Assembly (NCBI GenBank): GCA_937889595.1
Contig: CALAOR010000073.1
Location: forward strand, 1 to 34,347
Direction: 5' to 3'
Source: an uncultured bacterium
Lineage (GTDB): Bacteria > Oederibacteriota > PGYV01 > Palsa-1178
DNA length: 34,347 nt
The position numbers and the translations under genes were made by a program. Every line of letters starts with the position of its first letter. Position 1 is the first letter of the stretch. The notes below the pieces were generated by a model. That model had not been told where the DNA came from. It did no database searches and saw only the letters and a program-made list of their open reading frames with translations. Of this stretch, positions 1 through 8,459 are shown one piece after another.

Positions 1-123
1 TGTTCTCTGTTCTCTGTTCTCTGTTCTCTGTTCTCTGTTCTCTGTTCTCTGTTCTTTGTTCTTTGTTCTTTATTCTTTGTTCTTTGTTCCGGGTCAAGAA
101 CATAGAACATAGAACATAGAACA
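1..123. repeat. Heptamer tandem repeat in two opposed arrays
   Basis: Positions 1-84 are twelve 7-bp units: seven TGTTCTC, then TGTTCTT variants including one TATTCTT, with a partial unit after them. After the short spacer CGGGTCAA, positions 98-123 carry three GAACATA units plus GAACA, the same heptamer in the opposite orientation. The two arrays can pair as an imperfect long hairpin. The window edge cuts the first array, so its full length is unknown. A 7-bp period is not a codon multiple, which argues against coding use. Confidence 0.9.
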
Positions 124-131
124 ATCATCCC

Positions 132-452
132 CTACAACTCGCTTCCCCTCTTCTTCATCGACCTCTGCCCTATGCCGCCCTTTTGTTTTGCCGCGAATTT
201 CGCGAAGTTCATTATTTTCTCATCCGCCATTATTTTTTCCGGGGTATTAAAATCATTCGCGAGTTCCTTTGCCGGGTGGAACTTATGGATCGCGCTGTGG
301 CAGTCTATGCATACCCAGAAAACAACGTTCATCTGTTCCGGCGTCAGGTGTTTTTTAAACCAGTTCTCTTCATGAAGGGTTTTTGGTACCAGATGATGCG
401 GCACAAGCTGTATTTCCCGTTTGCATAAAGGACAATCATTGTAAGGCTGCAT
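132..452 (-). CDS. Small HNH endonuclease family protein
   Basis: A 106-residue protein with the layout of short HNH nucleases. An N-terminal CPLC zinc knuckle is followed by the HHLVPK motif and then CIDCHSAIH, which supplies the second CxxC and the final HNH histidine. These elements form the beta-beta-alpha-metal fold that binds zinc and one catalytic metal. The start chosen is the ATG at 450-452, preceded by GGAG about 11 bases upstream. An ATG nine bases earlier is out of frame. The gene stands alone next to a repeat array. Stand-alone HNH proteins can be DNA nickases, restriction enzymes or homing-type nucleases; nothing here decides which. Confidence 0.8.
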   Translation of the reverse strand: MQPYNDCPLCKREIQLVPHHLVPKTLHEENWFKKHLTPEQMNVVFWVCIDCHSAIHKFHPAKELANDFNTPEKIMADEKIMNFAKFAAKQKGGIGQRSMKKRGSEL

Positions 453-685
453 AAAGTCATAAGCTCCTTTTCCATTTTAATATTGATCATATTACTTCGT
501 AATTCAAAAATTAACAACAATATTTTTACTTTTATGCGTAAATAATAGGGTAATATGTTAATGGAAAAACATAAAGGCATAAAACAGCAATAAATAAAGG
601 AATAATACGGCAAGTTTCATATAACAAAATTAAATTTTACAGTATGGAAACTATGTAAAAATCATCATATTTCCTTAATATAAAC

Positions 686-714
686 TTGACTTTCATTTAT
701 CTAACAGGTATAAT
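686..714 (+). promoter_or_regulatory. Strong sigma-70 promoter upstream of rpsU
   Basis: The -35 box TTGACT (686-691) and -10 box TATAAT (709-714) are separated by exactly 17 bases. Transcription is expected to start near 721, about 160 bases upstream of rpsU and directly in front of a terminator-like hairpin. Confidence 0.75.
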
Positions 715-720
715 CCCTGA

Positions 721-793
721 AGTTAAATAGTCTGTTAAGGGCGTTCCAAAAGCTTGAAGCTTTTGTCAAACCCTCTTGACAGGCTGTTTTTTT
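721..793 (+). ncRNA. Short terminated leader or small RNA (attenuator candidate)
   Basis: The predicted transcript from the 686-714 promoter folds at once. Bases 729-741 pair with 771-785 (13 pairs including two G-U, with a 2-base bulge). Inside, AAAAGCTT (748-755) pairs with AAGCTTTT (757-764). The outer stem is followed by G and seven T (787-793), the form of an intrinsic terminator. The product would be about 70 nt. It could be a stand-alone small RNA, or an attenuated leader controlling read-through into rpsU and the operon behind it. I recognise no known family. The rest of 453-882 holds no convincing gene. Confidence 0.55.
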
Positions 794-882
794 ATTTCTT
801 TACTTTTGCGTTTAAATACTTGCTTCAGTAATGGGGCGTAAATTAATTAAAATCATAAACAGAAAGACGGGTGATTTACCAA

Positions 883-1074
883 ATGACCGAGATTATTATC
901 AAGGAAAATGAGTCCCTGGACGACGCTATGAAGCGTTTTAAGAAAAAAGTCCAGGACGCGGGAGTTCTGCAGGAAATGAAAAAAAGGGAATTTTACGAAC
1001 CTCCTTCCGTGAGAAAAAAACAGAAGATGTGGGCCGCGAGCAAAAAAAGAAAAAAAGTGAAAAGAAGGATATAA
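883..1074 (+). CDS. rpsU: 30S ribosomal protein S21
   Basis: A 63-residue basic protein with the S21 pattern: an N-terminal [19 protein letters not shown] segment, the [13 protein letters not shown] core, and a Lys/Arg-rich tail. S21 binds the 30S platform near the 3' end of 16S rRNA and aids initiation. The ATG at 883 is preferred to the in-frame GTG at 871. S21 proteins normally begin just before this beta-strand, and the sequence GGGTGAT (869-875) then serves as ribosome binding site. Its stop is one base from the yqeY start. As in many bacteria, it opens a macromolecular-synthesis operon. Confidence 0.95.
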   Translation: MTEIIIKENESLDDAMKRFKKKVQDAGVLQEMKKREFYEPPSVRKKQKMWAASKKRKKVKRRI

Positions 1075-1075
1075 A

Positions 1076-1519
1076 ATGACATTTCTTGAAAAACTCAACA
1101 GCGATCTAAAAGAGGCAATGAAGGCAAGGGACGAAGTCAGGATGAACTGCATAAGGCAGGTCAAGGCCTCCGTCATGAACAAGGAAGTCGCGAAGAAAAA
1201 AACGTTAAGCGACGATGAAGTCATGGAAGTCATCGCGTCGCTTGCCAAAGCCCATGTTGAGTCCATAGACAGCTTTAAAAAAGGCAACAGACCGGACCTG
1301 GTCGGCAAAGAGGAAGCGGAACTTGCCATACTCAAAGCCTATCTGCCCGAACAGCTCTCCGATGAAGAGTTAAGGATCATAGTCGAGGCGGCCGTCAAGG
1401 AAAGCGGCGCCTCGGCTATTAAAGAAACTGGAAAAGTTATGGGGCTCATAATGCCGAAAGTAAAGGGCAAGGCGGACGGCGGCAGGATAAACGCCATTGT
1501 CCGTGAATTTTTGAAATAA
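1076..1519 (+). CDS. yqeY: YqeY (GatB/YqeY domain) protein
   Basis: A 147-residue helical protein matching the YqeY family at full length. It has an N-terminal FLEKLNSDLKEAMKARDEVR helix, a central region containing FKKGNRPDLV and EEAELAILKAYLPEQLSDEE, and a C-terminal GKVMGLIMPKVKGKADGG segment related to the tail of the GatB amidotransferase subunit. Members may bind tRNA, but no defined reaction is known. An AAGGAT ribosome site lies inside the end of rpsU. The rpsU-yqeY pairing is widespread, which supports both calls. Confidence 0.95.
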   Translation: MTFLEKLNSDLKEAMKARDEVRMNCIRQVKASVMNKEVAKKKTLSDDEVMEVIASLAKAHVESIDSFKKGNRPDLVGKEEAELAILKAYLPEQLSDEELRIIVEAAVKESGASAIKETGKVMGLIMPKVKGKADGGRINAIVREFLK

Positions 1520-1533
1520 AGGCGGCTTTCAAA

Positions 1534-2124
1534 CTGTTCAAACCGGGTAAATTAGGCAAAAATTTTTATCATACCAAAACTGTTGAAACGGCAAAAAACC
1601 TGCTCGGTAAATACCTGGTCAGAAAATATAAAGGGAAAATCATCTCCGGCATGATTGTTGAAACCGAAGCTTATACCGGAAAAGCCGACCCCGGAAGCCA
1701 TGCCTACAGGCGAAGAACCTTAAGGAACGAGCCCATGTTTGGGCCGCCCGGCCGCGCTTACGTTTACTTTTGTTATGGAAATCATTTCCTTTTTAATATT
1801 GTCACGGAAAAGCAGGGTACGGCAGGCGCAGTTTTAATAAGGGCCCTTGAACCCGGGGCAGGCATGGAAATAATGAAAAAACTAAGAAAAACAAACGACA
1901 TAATAAAATTGAGCAACGGGCCCGGCAAATTAACCCAGGCCCTTGCGATTGACAGAAAGCATAATTGCGCGGATTTATCAGGAGATGAGTTATTTGTGGC
2001 AAATGGCCCTGCAAAAAAACATAAAATATCTTCGGGCAGCAGGATAGGAATAAAGCATGGGCTTGATAAAAAGTGGAGATTCTGGATAAAGGGAAATGCA
2101 TACGTCAGCGTGAGGAATAAATAA
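1534..2124 (+). CDS. mpg: DNA-3-methyladenine glycosylase (AAG/MPG family), probable CTG start
   Basis: It excises alkylated purines such as 3-methyladenine, starting base excision repair. Recognisable family segments include LLGKYLV, the MIVETEAYTG region with its catalytic Glu, the HAYRRRT segment, the YVYFCYGNHF core and the SNGPGKL loop. The first ATG in frame (1651) would remove about 39 conserved residues: the reading frame upstream encodes LGKNFYHTKTVETAKNLLG. No ATG, GTG or TTG is available there. CTG at 1534 lies 8 bases after an AAAGGCGG site and gives 196-197 residues, the usual length for bacterial AAG. Other weak starts (ATT 1507, ATA 1516) cannot be excluded. Confidence 0.85.
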   Translation: MFKPGKLGKNFYHTKTVETAKNLLGKYLVRKYKGKIISGMIVETEAYTGKADPGSHAYRRRTLRNEPMFGPPGRAYVYFCYGNHFLFNIVTEKQGTAGAVLIRALEPGAGMEIMKKLRKTNDIIKLSNGPGKLTQALAIDRKHNCADLSGDELFVANGPAKKHKISSGSRIGIKHGLDKKWRFWIKGNAYVSVRNK

Positions 2125-2147
2125 TAAAACTTAACGAAGGAGCCTTT

Positions 2148-3116
2148 ATGAAAATAACCGACCTTTACAAGGCAGCCTGCACAATCGGCATGCAAATGGA
2201 CCCGCGCGGCGAAGAGGAAGTAAAAGCGTACTTAAAGAACACGCGTAAAAAATACGACGCTATGACGGAAAAAGAAAAGAAATTTTTTGACGAAGAAAAC
2301 TTTGTCAATCCATATTCTGATACGCGTATAAACCATGATTCGGGAAAAGACATCAAGGCAGTCATGGTTGGCATAGACATGGAAGTCGGCGAGCTTGTTT
2401 TGATTGACAGGCTCAATGAAAAAGGCATAAAGATAGACGCTGTTATCGCGCATCACCCGTCAGGATTGGGATCAGCGGGTTTTAACGACGTGATGAACAT
2501 GCAGGCGGATATATTCAATAAGTTCGGTGTAAATATTTCGGTTGCCGAGGATTTGATGGGTAAAAGGATAACGGAAGTTTCGGAAAGATTCATGCCCGCA
2601 AACCATTACCGCGCCACAGACGCGGCAAAATTGCTCAACATATCAATGATGAACATGCATACCCCGTGCGATAACTGCGTGGTAACGTATTTGCAGGACA
2701 GGTTTGACAAAGAAAAGCCGAAAACCGTATCTGACGTCATGGATATGCTTTATGAGGAGCCGGAATATTCAGGGTTCGCTAAAAAAAGTTCGCCGCCGGT
2801 CATACTTACCGGAAATAAAAGCAGGCGCGTGCACAGGGTGTTTGTGGATATGACGGGCGGAACCGAAGGGCCAAAGGAAATCTATAAACAGCTCTCTGAC
2901 AAAGGAGTGGATACCATAGTAGGTATGCATTTTTCTGCGGACCATAAAAAGGCAATACAGGAAGCGCAGTTAAACTGCGTGATAGCTGGCCACATATCCT
3001 CGGATTCGCTTGGTATTAACGTGATGCTTGACAGGATGATGAGGAAACTCGGGAATTTTAAGGTTTATGAAGCGTCCGGATTCATGCGCTGCGAAAGAAA
3101 CAAAAAAAAGAAGTGA
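2148..3116 (+). CDS. NIF3-like metal-binding protein (DUF34/GTP cyclohydrolase I type 2 group)
   Basis: A 322-residue protein that I place in the NIF3 family from its metal-ligand motifs: DAVIAHHPSG in the first half, with the paired His typical of NIF3, and GMHFSADHKKA and IAGHISSDSLGIN near the end. NIF3 proteins form toroidal hexamers with a two-metal site; their reaction is unsettled. The central segment is longer and more diverged than in short bacterial NIF3, so this may be a separate subfamily. AAGGAG sits 7 bases before the ATG. In Bacillus subtilis the NIF3 gene yqfO lies close to sigA, which fits this location. Confidence 0.75.
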   Translation: MKITDLYKAACTIGMQMDPRGEEEVKAYLKNTRKKYDAMTEKEKKFFDEENFVNPYSDTRINHDSGKDIKAVMVGIDMEVGELVLIDRLNEKGIKIDAVIAHHPSGLGSAGFNDVMNMQADIFNKFGVNISVAEDLMGKRITEVSERFMPANHYRATDAAKLLNISMMNMHTPCDNCVVTYLQDRFDKEKPKTVSDVMDMLYEEPEYSGFAKKSSPPVILTGNKSRRVHRVFVDMTGGTEGPKEIYKQLSDKGVDTIVGMHFSADHKKAIQEAQLNCVIAGHISSDSLGINVMLDRMMRKLGNFKVYEASGFMRCERNKKKK

Positions 3117-3123
3117 GGTTTTT

Positions 3124-3588
3124 TTGAAAATAATCGTCGATGCCGATGCCCAGCCCGCAAAAGAAGCCATATTGAGGGCCGCGGAAAAATACGGCATAAA
3201 AACGGTCTTTGTAATGTCCACTTCGCATTTTTCGGAAAAGAACTCCGGCGCGGATGAAGTGATAATGGTGGATAACAGGAAACAGGAAACTGATATAAAG
3301 ATAATGAACATATCAAAACGCGGGGACATAGCAGTGACTCAGGACTCGGGGCTGGGGCTGTTTTTATCGTCAAAAGGCGTGACAGTGATAAGCCAGCGCG
3401 GAAGGCTCTTAAGTGAAAATGACCTGCAGGTTAAAAATAATATAGCGGCCATAGAGAAAAAAGCAATGAGAAAAAAATGCGGAAAAATAAAGGTACACGG
3501 CCCGTCGGCTTTTACAGAGCAAGACTCAAAGCGGCTGGAACAGACCATTGAAAGAGTAATTACGCAGAGCAAAGGAGCCGGGAATTGA
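3124..3588 (+). CDS. yaiI: YaiI/YqxD family protein (UPF0178, DUF188)
   Basis: A 154-residue protein of unknown biochemical function, full length for UPF0178. It begins with the family signature IIVDADAQPAKE and has MVDNRKQETDIKI, the GDIAVTQDSGLG motif and a C-terminal HGPSAFTEQD motif. The fold is PIN-like with conserved acidic residues. The open frame runs upstream to an ATG at 3067, but the family starts at the TTG at 3124. GTGAGG lies 5 bases before that codon and overlaps the stop of the preceding gene. B. subtilis yqxD also sits immediately before dnaG and sigA, so this neighbourhood is conserved. Confidence 0.9.
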   Translation: MKIIVDADAQPAKEAILRAAEKYGIKTVFVMSTSHFSEKNSGADEVIMVDNRKQETDIKIMNISKRGDIAVTQDSGLGLFLSSKGVTVISQRGRLLSENDLQVKNNIAAIEKKAMRKKCGKIKVHGPSAFTEQDSKRLEQTIERVITQSKGAGN

Positions 3589-5402
3589 TATCCCCTGATA
3601 AAATCGACGCGGTAAAAAACGCGAACGACATAGCGGAAGTTATAGGAGGTTACCTGACGTTAAAGAGAACAGGCGCTAACTTCAAGGCTCCGTGCCCTTT
3701 TCACCAGGAAAAGACCCCTTCATTCGTGGTAAGCCCTGAAAAACAGATTTACAGGTGCTTCGGGTGCGGCGAAGGGGGCAATGTATTTACCTTCGTGCAG
3801 AGGATGGAAAATTTTTCCTTTGTGGAAGCTGTCAAGCATCTCGCAAAACGCGCGGGTATAGAGATAGAAGAGTCCCGGCCCGACCCGAATTTTTCCGAAA
3901 AAGAAAGCCTGCTTGGGGCCAACCGGGAAACCATGAATTATTTTCATGAGAAGTTCAAGGCAAGTGAAAAGGCAAAAATATACGCGAAAGAGCGCGGTAT
4001 TGACGATGCTACTGTGGAGGATTTTAAGATAGGTTACGCGCCCGGTGACGTAAGCGTGAGCGTTTATTTAAAATCAAAAGGAATAAGCGAAGACATCATG
4101 GCAAAGGCGGGAATAGCCGGGCACGGCAACAGCGGGGCTTATGACATGTTCCGCGAGCGTTTCATGTTCCCCATATTTAACCTGTACAATGACATCATAG
4201 GGTTCGGAGGCAGGGTTTTTGACGACTCACTGCCGAAATACATAAATTCAAAAGAAACGCCTGTTTACATAAAAGGCAGGAATTTATATAACTTAAACAA
4301 CGCGAGGAAAAACGCGTCAGACGGCACGATTATCATAGTGGAAGGTTACATGGACTGCGTCACGGTGTATGCCGCAGGCATCAAAAACACGGCGGCCACT
4401 TTAGGCACTGCCTTAACGCCGGACCAGGCAAAACTTTTGAAAAGATACGCCGAGCGCGTGGCCATCATGTATGACATGGATGACGCCGGCAGGGCCGGCG
4501 CCATACGCGCCGGGGATAACCTTTTTAGCGAGGGCCTTGAAGCCGCCGTCGTTAGTTTTGAAGAAGTAAAGGACCCCGATGATTACATAAAAAAATTCGG
4601 GGTTGACGCTCTGCGCGGGAAAATAAAGTCGGCCCAGCCTTTTATAGAATATAAACTGGACTATCTGGCAAAGCAGGGTGACATAAACAACGCCTATTAC
4701 AAGGAAAAAGTAATAAAGGAAATGGCCGAGCTTATAGAAAAAACAGAAAGCCCTGTAGTGCGTGACAACGCGGTAAAGATAATATCAAAAAAGCTTTTTG
4801 TGGGTTACGACGTAGTTGCCCGGTACTTTAAAGTGAAAAACGGTTTATTGGCAAAGCCGGAACCGGGGCATGATTTTGACGACACCCTGGCTATGAAAAA
4901 CAGAAGTATAGACGAAGCGGAGAGAAGAATCGTTTCCATGGCTTTAAACGCGCTCGGTACGGAAAATGAAGTGGTTATTTTAAAGCACATACAGGAACGC
5001 AGAGAACTGCAGGAAATGAAATATGACGATTTTAAGAATACTATATACGCGGAACTGATGGTAAAGATAAAGACTTATTTTAAGGCAGGCGAGAAAAACA
5101 TATTAAAGCATATTGAAATGGACTACATAGATAATGATGAAATAAACAGAATAATATCCGAACTGCTTGTGCAAAAGCCGGTTGAAGGCGCTGCAAAAAA
5201 GAAAGTGCATACAGCCGATTTGATGCAGGAAATAACCGATTATGTTACGACAATAGTGCAGAAATCAAAGACAGTGCCGGAAATGGCGGAAATAAGCCAA
5301 AAAATTTTACAGGCTGAATCAGAAAAAAACGCCGGACTTTTAAGGGAACTGCAGGAACAGAAAAAAAAGCTGCAAAAAAGAATGCATAACATAGAAGAAT
5401 AA
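3585..5402 (+). CDS. dnaG: DNA primase DnaG
   Basis: It synthesises RNA primers for replication at the fork. The 605-residue protein has the N-terminal CHC2 zinc-binding domain (C37, H40, C58, C61), then the primase core, then the TOPRIM domain with VEGYMD near residue 252 and the acidic metal-binding MYDMDDAG near residue 295. A helical C-terminal region follows for helicase contact. Translation starts at a TTG (3585) that overlaps the stop of yaiI by four bases. AAAGGAG lies about 7 bases upstream, so the two genes are probably translationally coupled. Length and key residues look intact. Confidence 0.98.
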   Translation: MISPDKIDAVKNANDIAEVIGGYLTLKRTGANFKAPCPFHQEKTPSFVVSPEKQIYRCFGCGEGGNVFTFVQRMENFSFVEAVKHLAKRAGIEIEESRPDPNFSEKESLLGANRETMNYFHEKFKASEKAKIYAKERGIDDATVEDFKIGYAPGDVSVSVYLKSKGISEDIMAKAGIAGHGNSGAYDMFRERFMFPIFNLYNDIIGFGGRVFDDSLPKYINSKETPVYIKGRNLYNLNNARKNASDGTIIIVEGYMDCVTVYAAGIKNTAATLGTALTPDQAKLLKRYAERVAIMYDMDDAGRAGAIRAGDNLFSEGLEAAVVSFEEVKDPDDYIKKFGVDALRGKIKSAQPFIEYKLDYLAKQGDINNAYYKEKVIKEMAELIEKTESPVVRDNAVKIISKKLFVGYDVVARYFKVKNGLLAKPEPGHDFDDTLAMKNRSIDEAERRIVSMALNALGTENEVVILKHIQERRELQEMKYDDFKNTIYAELMVKIKTYFKAGEKNILKHIEMDYIDNDEINRIISELLVQKPVEGAAKKKVHTADLMQEITDYVTTIVQKSKTVPEMAEISQKILQAESEKNAGLLRELQEQKKKLQKRMHNIEE

Positions 5403-5476
5403 CGCGGTTTTATCGGAAGAGTCATTATACTGAAGTAAATGCCGCAAAAATAACTTAAGCAAAGAGGTGGATTATT

Positions 5477-7210
5477 TTGAGCAAGAATCTTAAGAACCTT
5501 CCTGAAGTGCAGGAGCTGATAAAAAAGGGCAAAGAAAAGGGTTTTTTGACCTATGAGGAGCTGAACGATTCCCTTCCCGTGGATTTCACATCCGTCGAAG
5601 ACATCGATGACATGCTTAACATCATGGACGAGATGGACATAGAAATCAGGGAAGAAGGCAAGATAGACAAGATTTTGTCCGGCAAGAACGCGGAAAAGGC
5701 CGCGGAGGAAGTTGATTTTCTGGACGCGGAAGGATTTTCTTCCGATCCCGTGCAGATGTACCTGCATGAAATGGGAAAAGTGCCCCTGCTGGAAAAGCGC
5801 GAGGACGAAGTAAGGATAGCAAAGAAGATAGAGACGGCCGAAATAAACATGAAGGATTCCATCTTTGACACCAAGCTCGGTTTTGACGAACTGGAAAAGA
5901 TAAATGACGATCTTAAAAGCGGCAGCGTCAAAATAACCGATATCATAAAGACAAAACTTGAGGGTGATATACCGCCGTCGGTCGAGGAGCGGCTCAAGGA
6001 AAGGTTTGACAGGTACATACGTTCCGCTGAAAAGGCGCAAAAAGAAGTCGACAGGATCATGGAAAAAATGTCTAAAAAGTCCTTAAATCCGAAGCAAATG
6101 GAAAAATACAAAAAGATCTTTGAAAAGCACAGAAAGAAAAAACGCGACCAGCTTCACATGCTAAAACTCAACAACGAGCAGATAAATCTCCTCGCGAAAA
6201 AAATAATAAACGTGGTCGCAAAAATAACCAAGGACGAAAAAGAACTCCAGGCCATAGAAAAACTTTTCGGCATGAAAGCGGCCGACATAAAGACCCTGCT
6301 GAAAAATAAAAAAGAGCTCGCATCTGTCATAAAGAAAAAGAAAATAAAGGTGTCGGACCTGAAAGACGTTCCGTTGAAGATCAATGAAATAACCAGCCTG
6401 ATACGCAAGGAAGAAATTGAGATAGGCATGAAATACGAGGAACTAAAGGGCCTGGCTCACATGATAAGAAAGAACATGTTTGAGGCCAGAAAAACAAGAA
6501 AAGAGCTTGTTGTCGCAAATTTAAGGCTTGTTGTAAGTATAGCAAAAAAATACATAAATAAAGGCCTTTCATTTTTGGATCTGATACAGGAAGGCAATAT
6601 AGGCTTAATGCGCGCCGTGGAAAGGTTTGAGTATAAAAGAGGTTATAAATTTTCCACATACGCCACATGGTGGATAAGGCAGGCCATAACCCGCGCGATC
6701 GCCGACCAGGCAAGGACCATCAGGATACCCGTGCACATGATAGAGACCATAAATAAACTGAACAAGGTGGCCAGGATATTCGTTCAGCAGTTCGGGCGCG
6801 AGCCAAAGCCCGAGGAAATCGCGAAAAAGATGGGGACATCGTCGGACAAGGTGCGTTCGGTCCTGAAAATATCCCAGCATCCCATATCGCTTGAAACTCC
6901 CATAGGCGAGGAAAAAGATTCGCATCTGGGTGACTTTATAGAAGATAAAGACGCCATATCGCCGGCATCAGCGGCGGTCAATGTGCTTTTAAAGGAACAG
7001 ATAGAAAAAGTCCTGCATACATTAAAAGAAAGGGAAGCAGAAGTCCTGCGTTTGAGGTTCGGTGTTGGGGACGGAGTGCCGCACACCCTGGAAGAAGTGG
7101 GAAAGATATTCAAGGTGACAAGGGAGCGCGTAAGGCAGATAGAGGCAAAGGCGCTGCGGAAACTCAGGCATCCGGCCAGGGCGAAGAACTTAAAGGGGTT
7201 TCTCGACTAA
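5477..7210 (+). CDS. rpoD: Primary RNA polymerase sigma factor (sigma-70, RpoD)
   Basis: The housekeeping sigma factor, 577 residues. Region 1.1 is recognisable ([17 protein letters not shown]), followed by region 1.2 ([16 protein letters not shown]) and a long Lys/Glu-rich non-conserved region. Regions 2.1-2.4 start near residue 345 and include [19 protein letters not shown] and [11 protein letters not shown]. Regions 3 and 4 follow, ending with the helix-turn-helix [17 protein letters not shown]. The start is TTG at 5477, six bases after AGAGGTGG. The 74-base gap behind dnaG contains a TATACT box but no good -35, so I cannot say whether rpoD has its own promoter. Region 2.4 and 4.2 residues agree with the consensus promoters seen in this window. 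Confidence 0.98.
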   Translation: MSKNLKNLPEVQELIKKGKEKGFLTYEELNDSLPVDFTSVEDIDDMLNIMDEMDIEIREEGKIDKILSGKNAEKAAEEVDFLDAEGFSSDPVQMYLHEMGKVPLLEKREDEVRIAKKIETAEINMKDSIFDTKLGFDELEKINDDLKSGSVKITDIIKTKLEGDIPPSVEERLKERFDRYIRSAEKAQKEVDRIMEKMSKKSLNPKQMEKYKKIFEKHRKKKRDQLHMLKLNNEQINLLAKKIINVVAKITKDEKELQAIEKLFGMKAADIKTLLKNKKELASVIKKKKIKVSDLKDVPLKINEITSLIRKEEIEIGMKYEELKGLAHMIRKNMFEARKTRKELVVANLRLVVSIAKKYINKGLSFLDLIQEGNIGLMRAVERFEYKRGYKFSTYATWWIRQAITRAIADQARTIRIPVHMIETINKLNKVARIFVQQFGREPKPEEIAKKMGTSSDKVRSVLKISQHPISLETPIGEEKDSHLGDFIEDKDAISPASAAVNVLLKEQIEKVLHTLKEREAEVLRLRFGVGDGVPHTLEEVGKIFKVTRERVRQIEAKALRKLRHPARAKNLKGFLD

Positions 7211-7246
7211 TAAACAGCCGCCAATAAGCGGTTAAGGATAAAATTG

Positions 7247-8314
7247 ATGGAAAACAAAATCAGGATCGCTGTTATTAAAGCTGACGGCATAGGGGACGCG
7301 GTACTCGCGTCTCCTTTTTTTTTAGGACTCAGGAAACATTATAAGGACGCGCTTATAACGGCTTACTTAAGCCCGGCCGGCGCGAGGGTTCTCGACGGAT
7401 TGAAGTGTTTTGACGAAGTCAGGGTTTTTGACGCGCAGTGGCTGAAATACGAGCCAAAACCTTTTTATACCAGGTGGTTTTCCGCGTTATCGCTGCTTAT
7501 GAAATTAAACAGGGAAAAATACGACATGGTAATAGGCATGCGCTGGCAGGACAGGCTTACGTCCCTTATTACTTCCCTTTCAAACGCAAAACAAAGATAC
7601 GGCTATGATATTGGCGGCATGGGTTTTTCGATCAACAATGTCGTGCAGTATCCTCCCATGGCAATACACGTCACGGAAAAAAACATGCTCATGCTGAAAG
7701 CCATAACAGGCGAAAAATACCCGGCAAAGCCGGTCTTAAAGACCGATGATAAGGCCGAAGAAAACATAGGGGCCCTCCTTAAAAAAGGCAACATAAGCAG
7801 GTACATGGTTTTCCACCCGGTTTCGGGGCACACGTCCAAAGACTGGGGCATAGATAAATACAACGCGCTTGCGGAGTATTTATCAAGGGGCATAAAGATA
7901 ATAGTGATAGGCGCCAAAGAGGATAAGGGAATAAACGGCCTTAAAGCCAGGCACGTGGTGAATCTGGCCGGTATGCTGACCATACAGGAGATAAAAGCCC
8001 TGATAAAACACGCCCAGCTGGTCATAGGAAATGACTCGGCAGGAGTGCATATAGCATCGGCGTTCGGCGTAAAATCCCTGACACTGTTCTCCGGTTCAGC
8101 CCGCTACCAGGAATGGGGCGCGTACGGTGATAAATCATATATAATTGACAGACATGTAAGGTGTTCCCCCTGTGGCCTGACAAAGTGCAATATGAAAATG
8201 GAATGCCTGGATATCCCGGTTGATTTTGTGGCCTACACGGCCCTGCAGATAATGAAGGGCAAACAGGAACAAAGGCTGATTAAGTACAAGGCAAAGGTCC
8301 AGGAGCCCGTATAA
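7247..8314 (+). CDS. Family 9 glycosyltransferase (ADP-heptose:LPS heptosyltransferase type)
   Basis: A 355-residue GT-B enzyme. The N-terminal IAVIKADGIGDAVLASPF strand-loop and the C-terminal VIGNDSAGVHIASAFG sugar-nucleotide site are typical of GT9 heptosyltransferases, as is the Cys-rich tail (RCSPCGLTKCNMKMEC). It probably adds heptose or a related sugar to a lipopolysaccharide core at the inner face of the membrane. The ATG at 7247 is chosen over an adjacent TTG because AAGGA is then 8 bases away. It follows rpoD by 36 bases and may be cotranscribed. The true acceptor is unknown. Confidence 0.88.
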   Translation: MENKIRIAVIKADGIGDAVLASPFFLGLRKHYKDALITAYLSPAGARVLDGLKCFDEVRVFDAQWLKYEPKPFYTRWFSALSLLMKLNREKYDMVIGMRWQDRLTSLITSLSNAKQRYGYDIGGMGFSINNVVQYPPMAIHVTEKNMLMLKAITGEKYPAKPVLKTDDKAEENIGALLKKGNISRYMVFHPVSGHTSKDWGIDKYNALAEYLSRGIKIIVIGAKEDKGINGLKARHVVNLAGMLTIQEIKALIKHAQLVIGNDSAGVHIASAFGVKSLTLFSGSARYQEWGAYGDKSYIIDRHVRCSPCGLTKCNMKMECLDIPVDFVAYTALQIMKGKQEQRLIKYKAKVQEPV

Positions 8315-8320
8315 GAAATT

Positions 8321-8441
8321 GTAGAGCGGCTGCTTGCTGCCGCTCACCGCAGGCTGTTAGGAATTTGTAGTCGCACCCCTTAGTTCCACCGACCCACGTT
8401 ACAAAAGCCATCGTCAGAGAGGCAGCAAGCAGCCTCTCTAC
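8321..8441. repeat. Pair of inverted REP-like palindromes
   Basis: Two copies of a palindromic repeat lie in opposite orientation. In the plus copy GAGCGGC (8324-8330) pairs with GCCGCTC (8339-8345). In the minus copy AGAGAGGC (8416-8423) pairs with GCCTCTCT (8432-8439). Read in the same direction both begin GTAGAG and keep a GCTTGCTGC centre. Two related copies occur near 28150-28243. The arrangement resembles bacterial REP/BIME units. They sit between two convergent genes, where hairpins may also help end transcription. Confidence 0.75.
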
Positions 8442-8459
8442 GCGTTAAAGGATAAAACG

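Noticed and set aside
344-613. 89-residue minus-strand open frame overlapping the HNH gene
   Set aside because: Overlaps the conserved HNH coding region in another frame and has no motif.
853-1335. 160-residue open frame on the minus strand opposite rpsU and yqeY
   Set aside because: It is antisense to two clearly conserved genes and shows Ser/Phe-rich composition expected from the reverse of Lys/Glu-rich coding DNA.
5403-5476. Separate promoter for rpoD
   Set aside because: A TATACT box is present at 5426-5431, but no acceptable -35 lies at the right distance.
5240-6040. 266-residue open frame on the minus strand opposite dnaG and rpoD
   Set aside because: It spans the end of dnaG and the start of rpoD on the wrong strand and has no recognisable motif.
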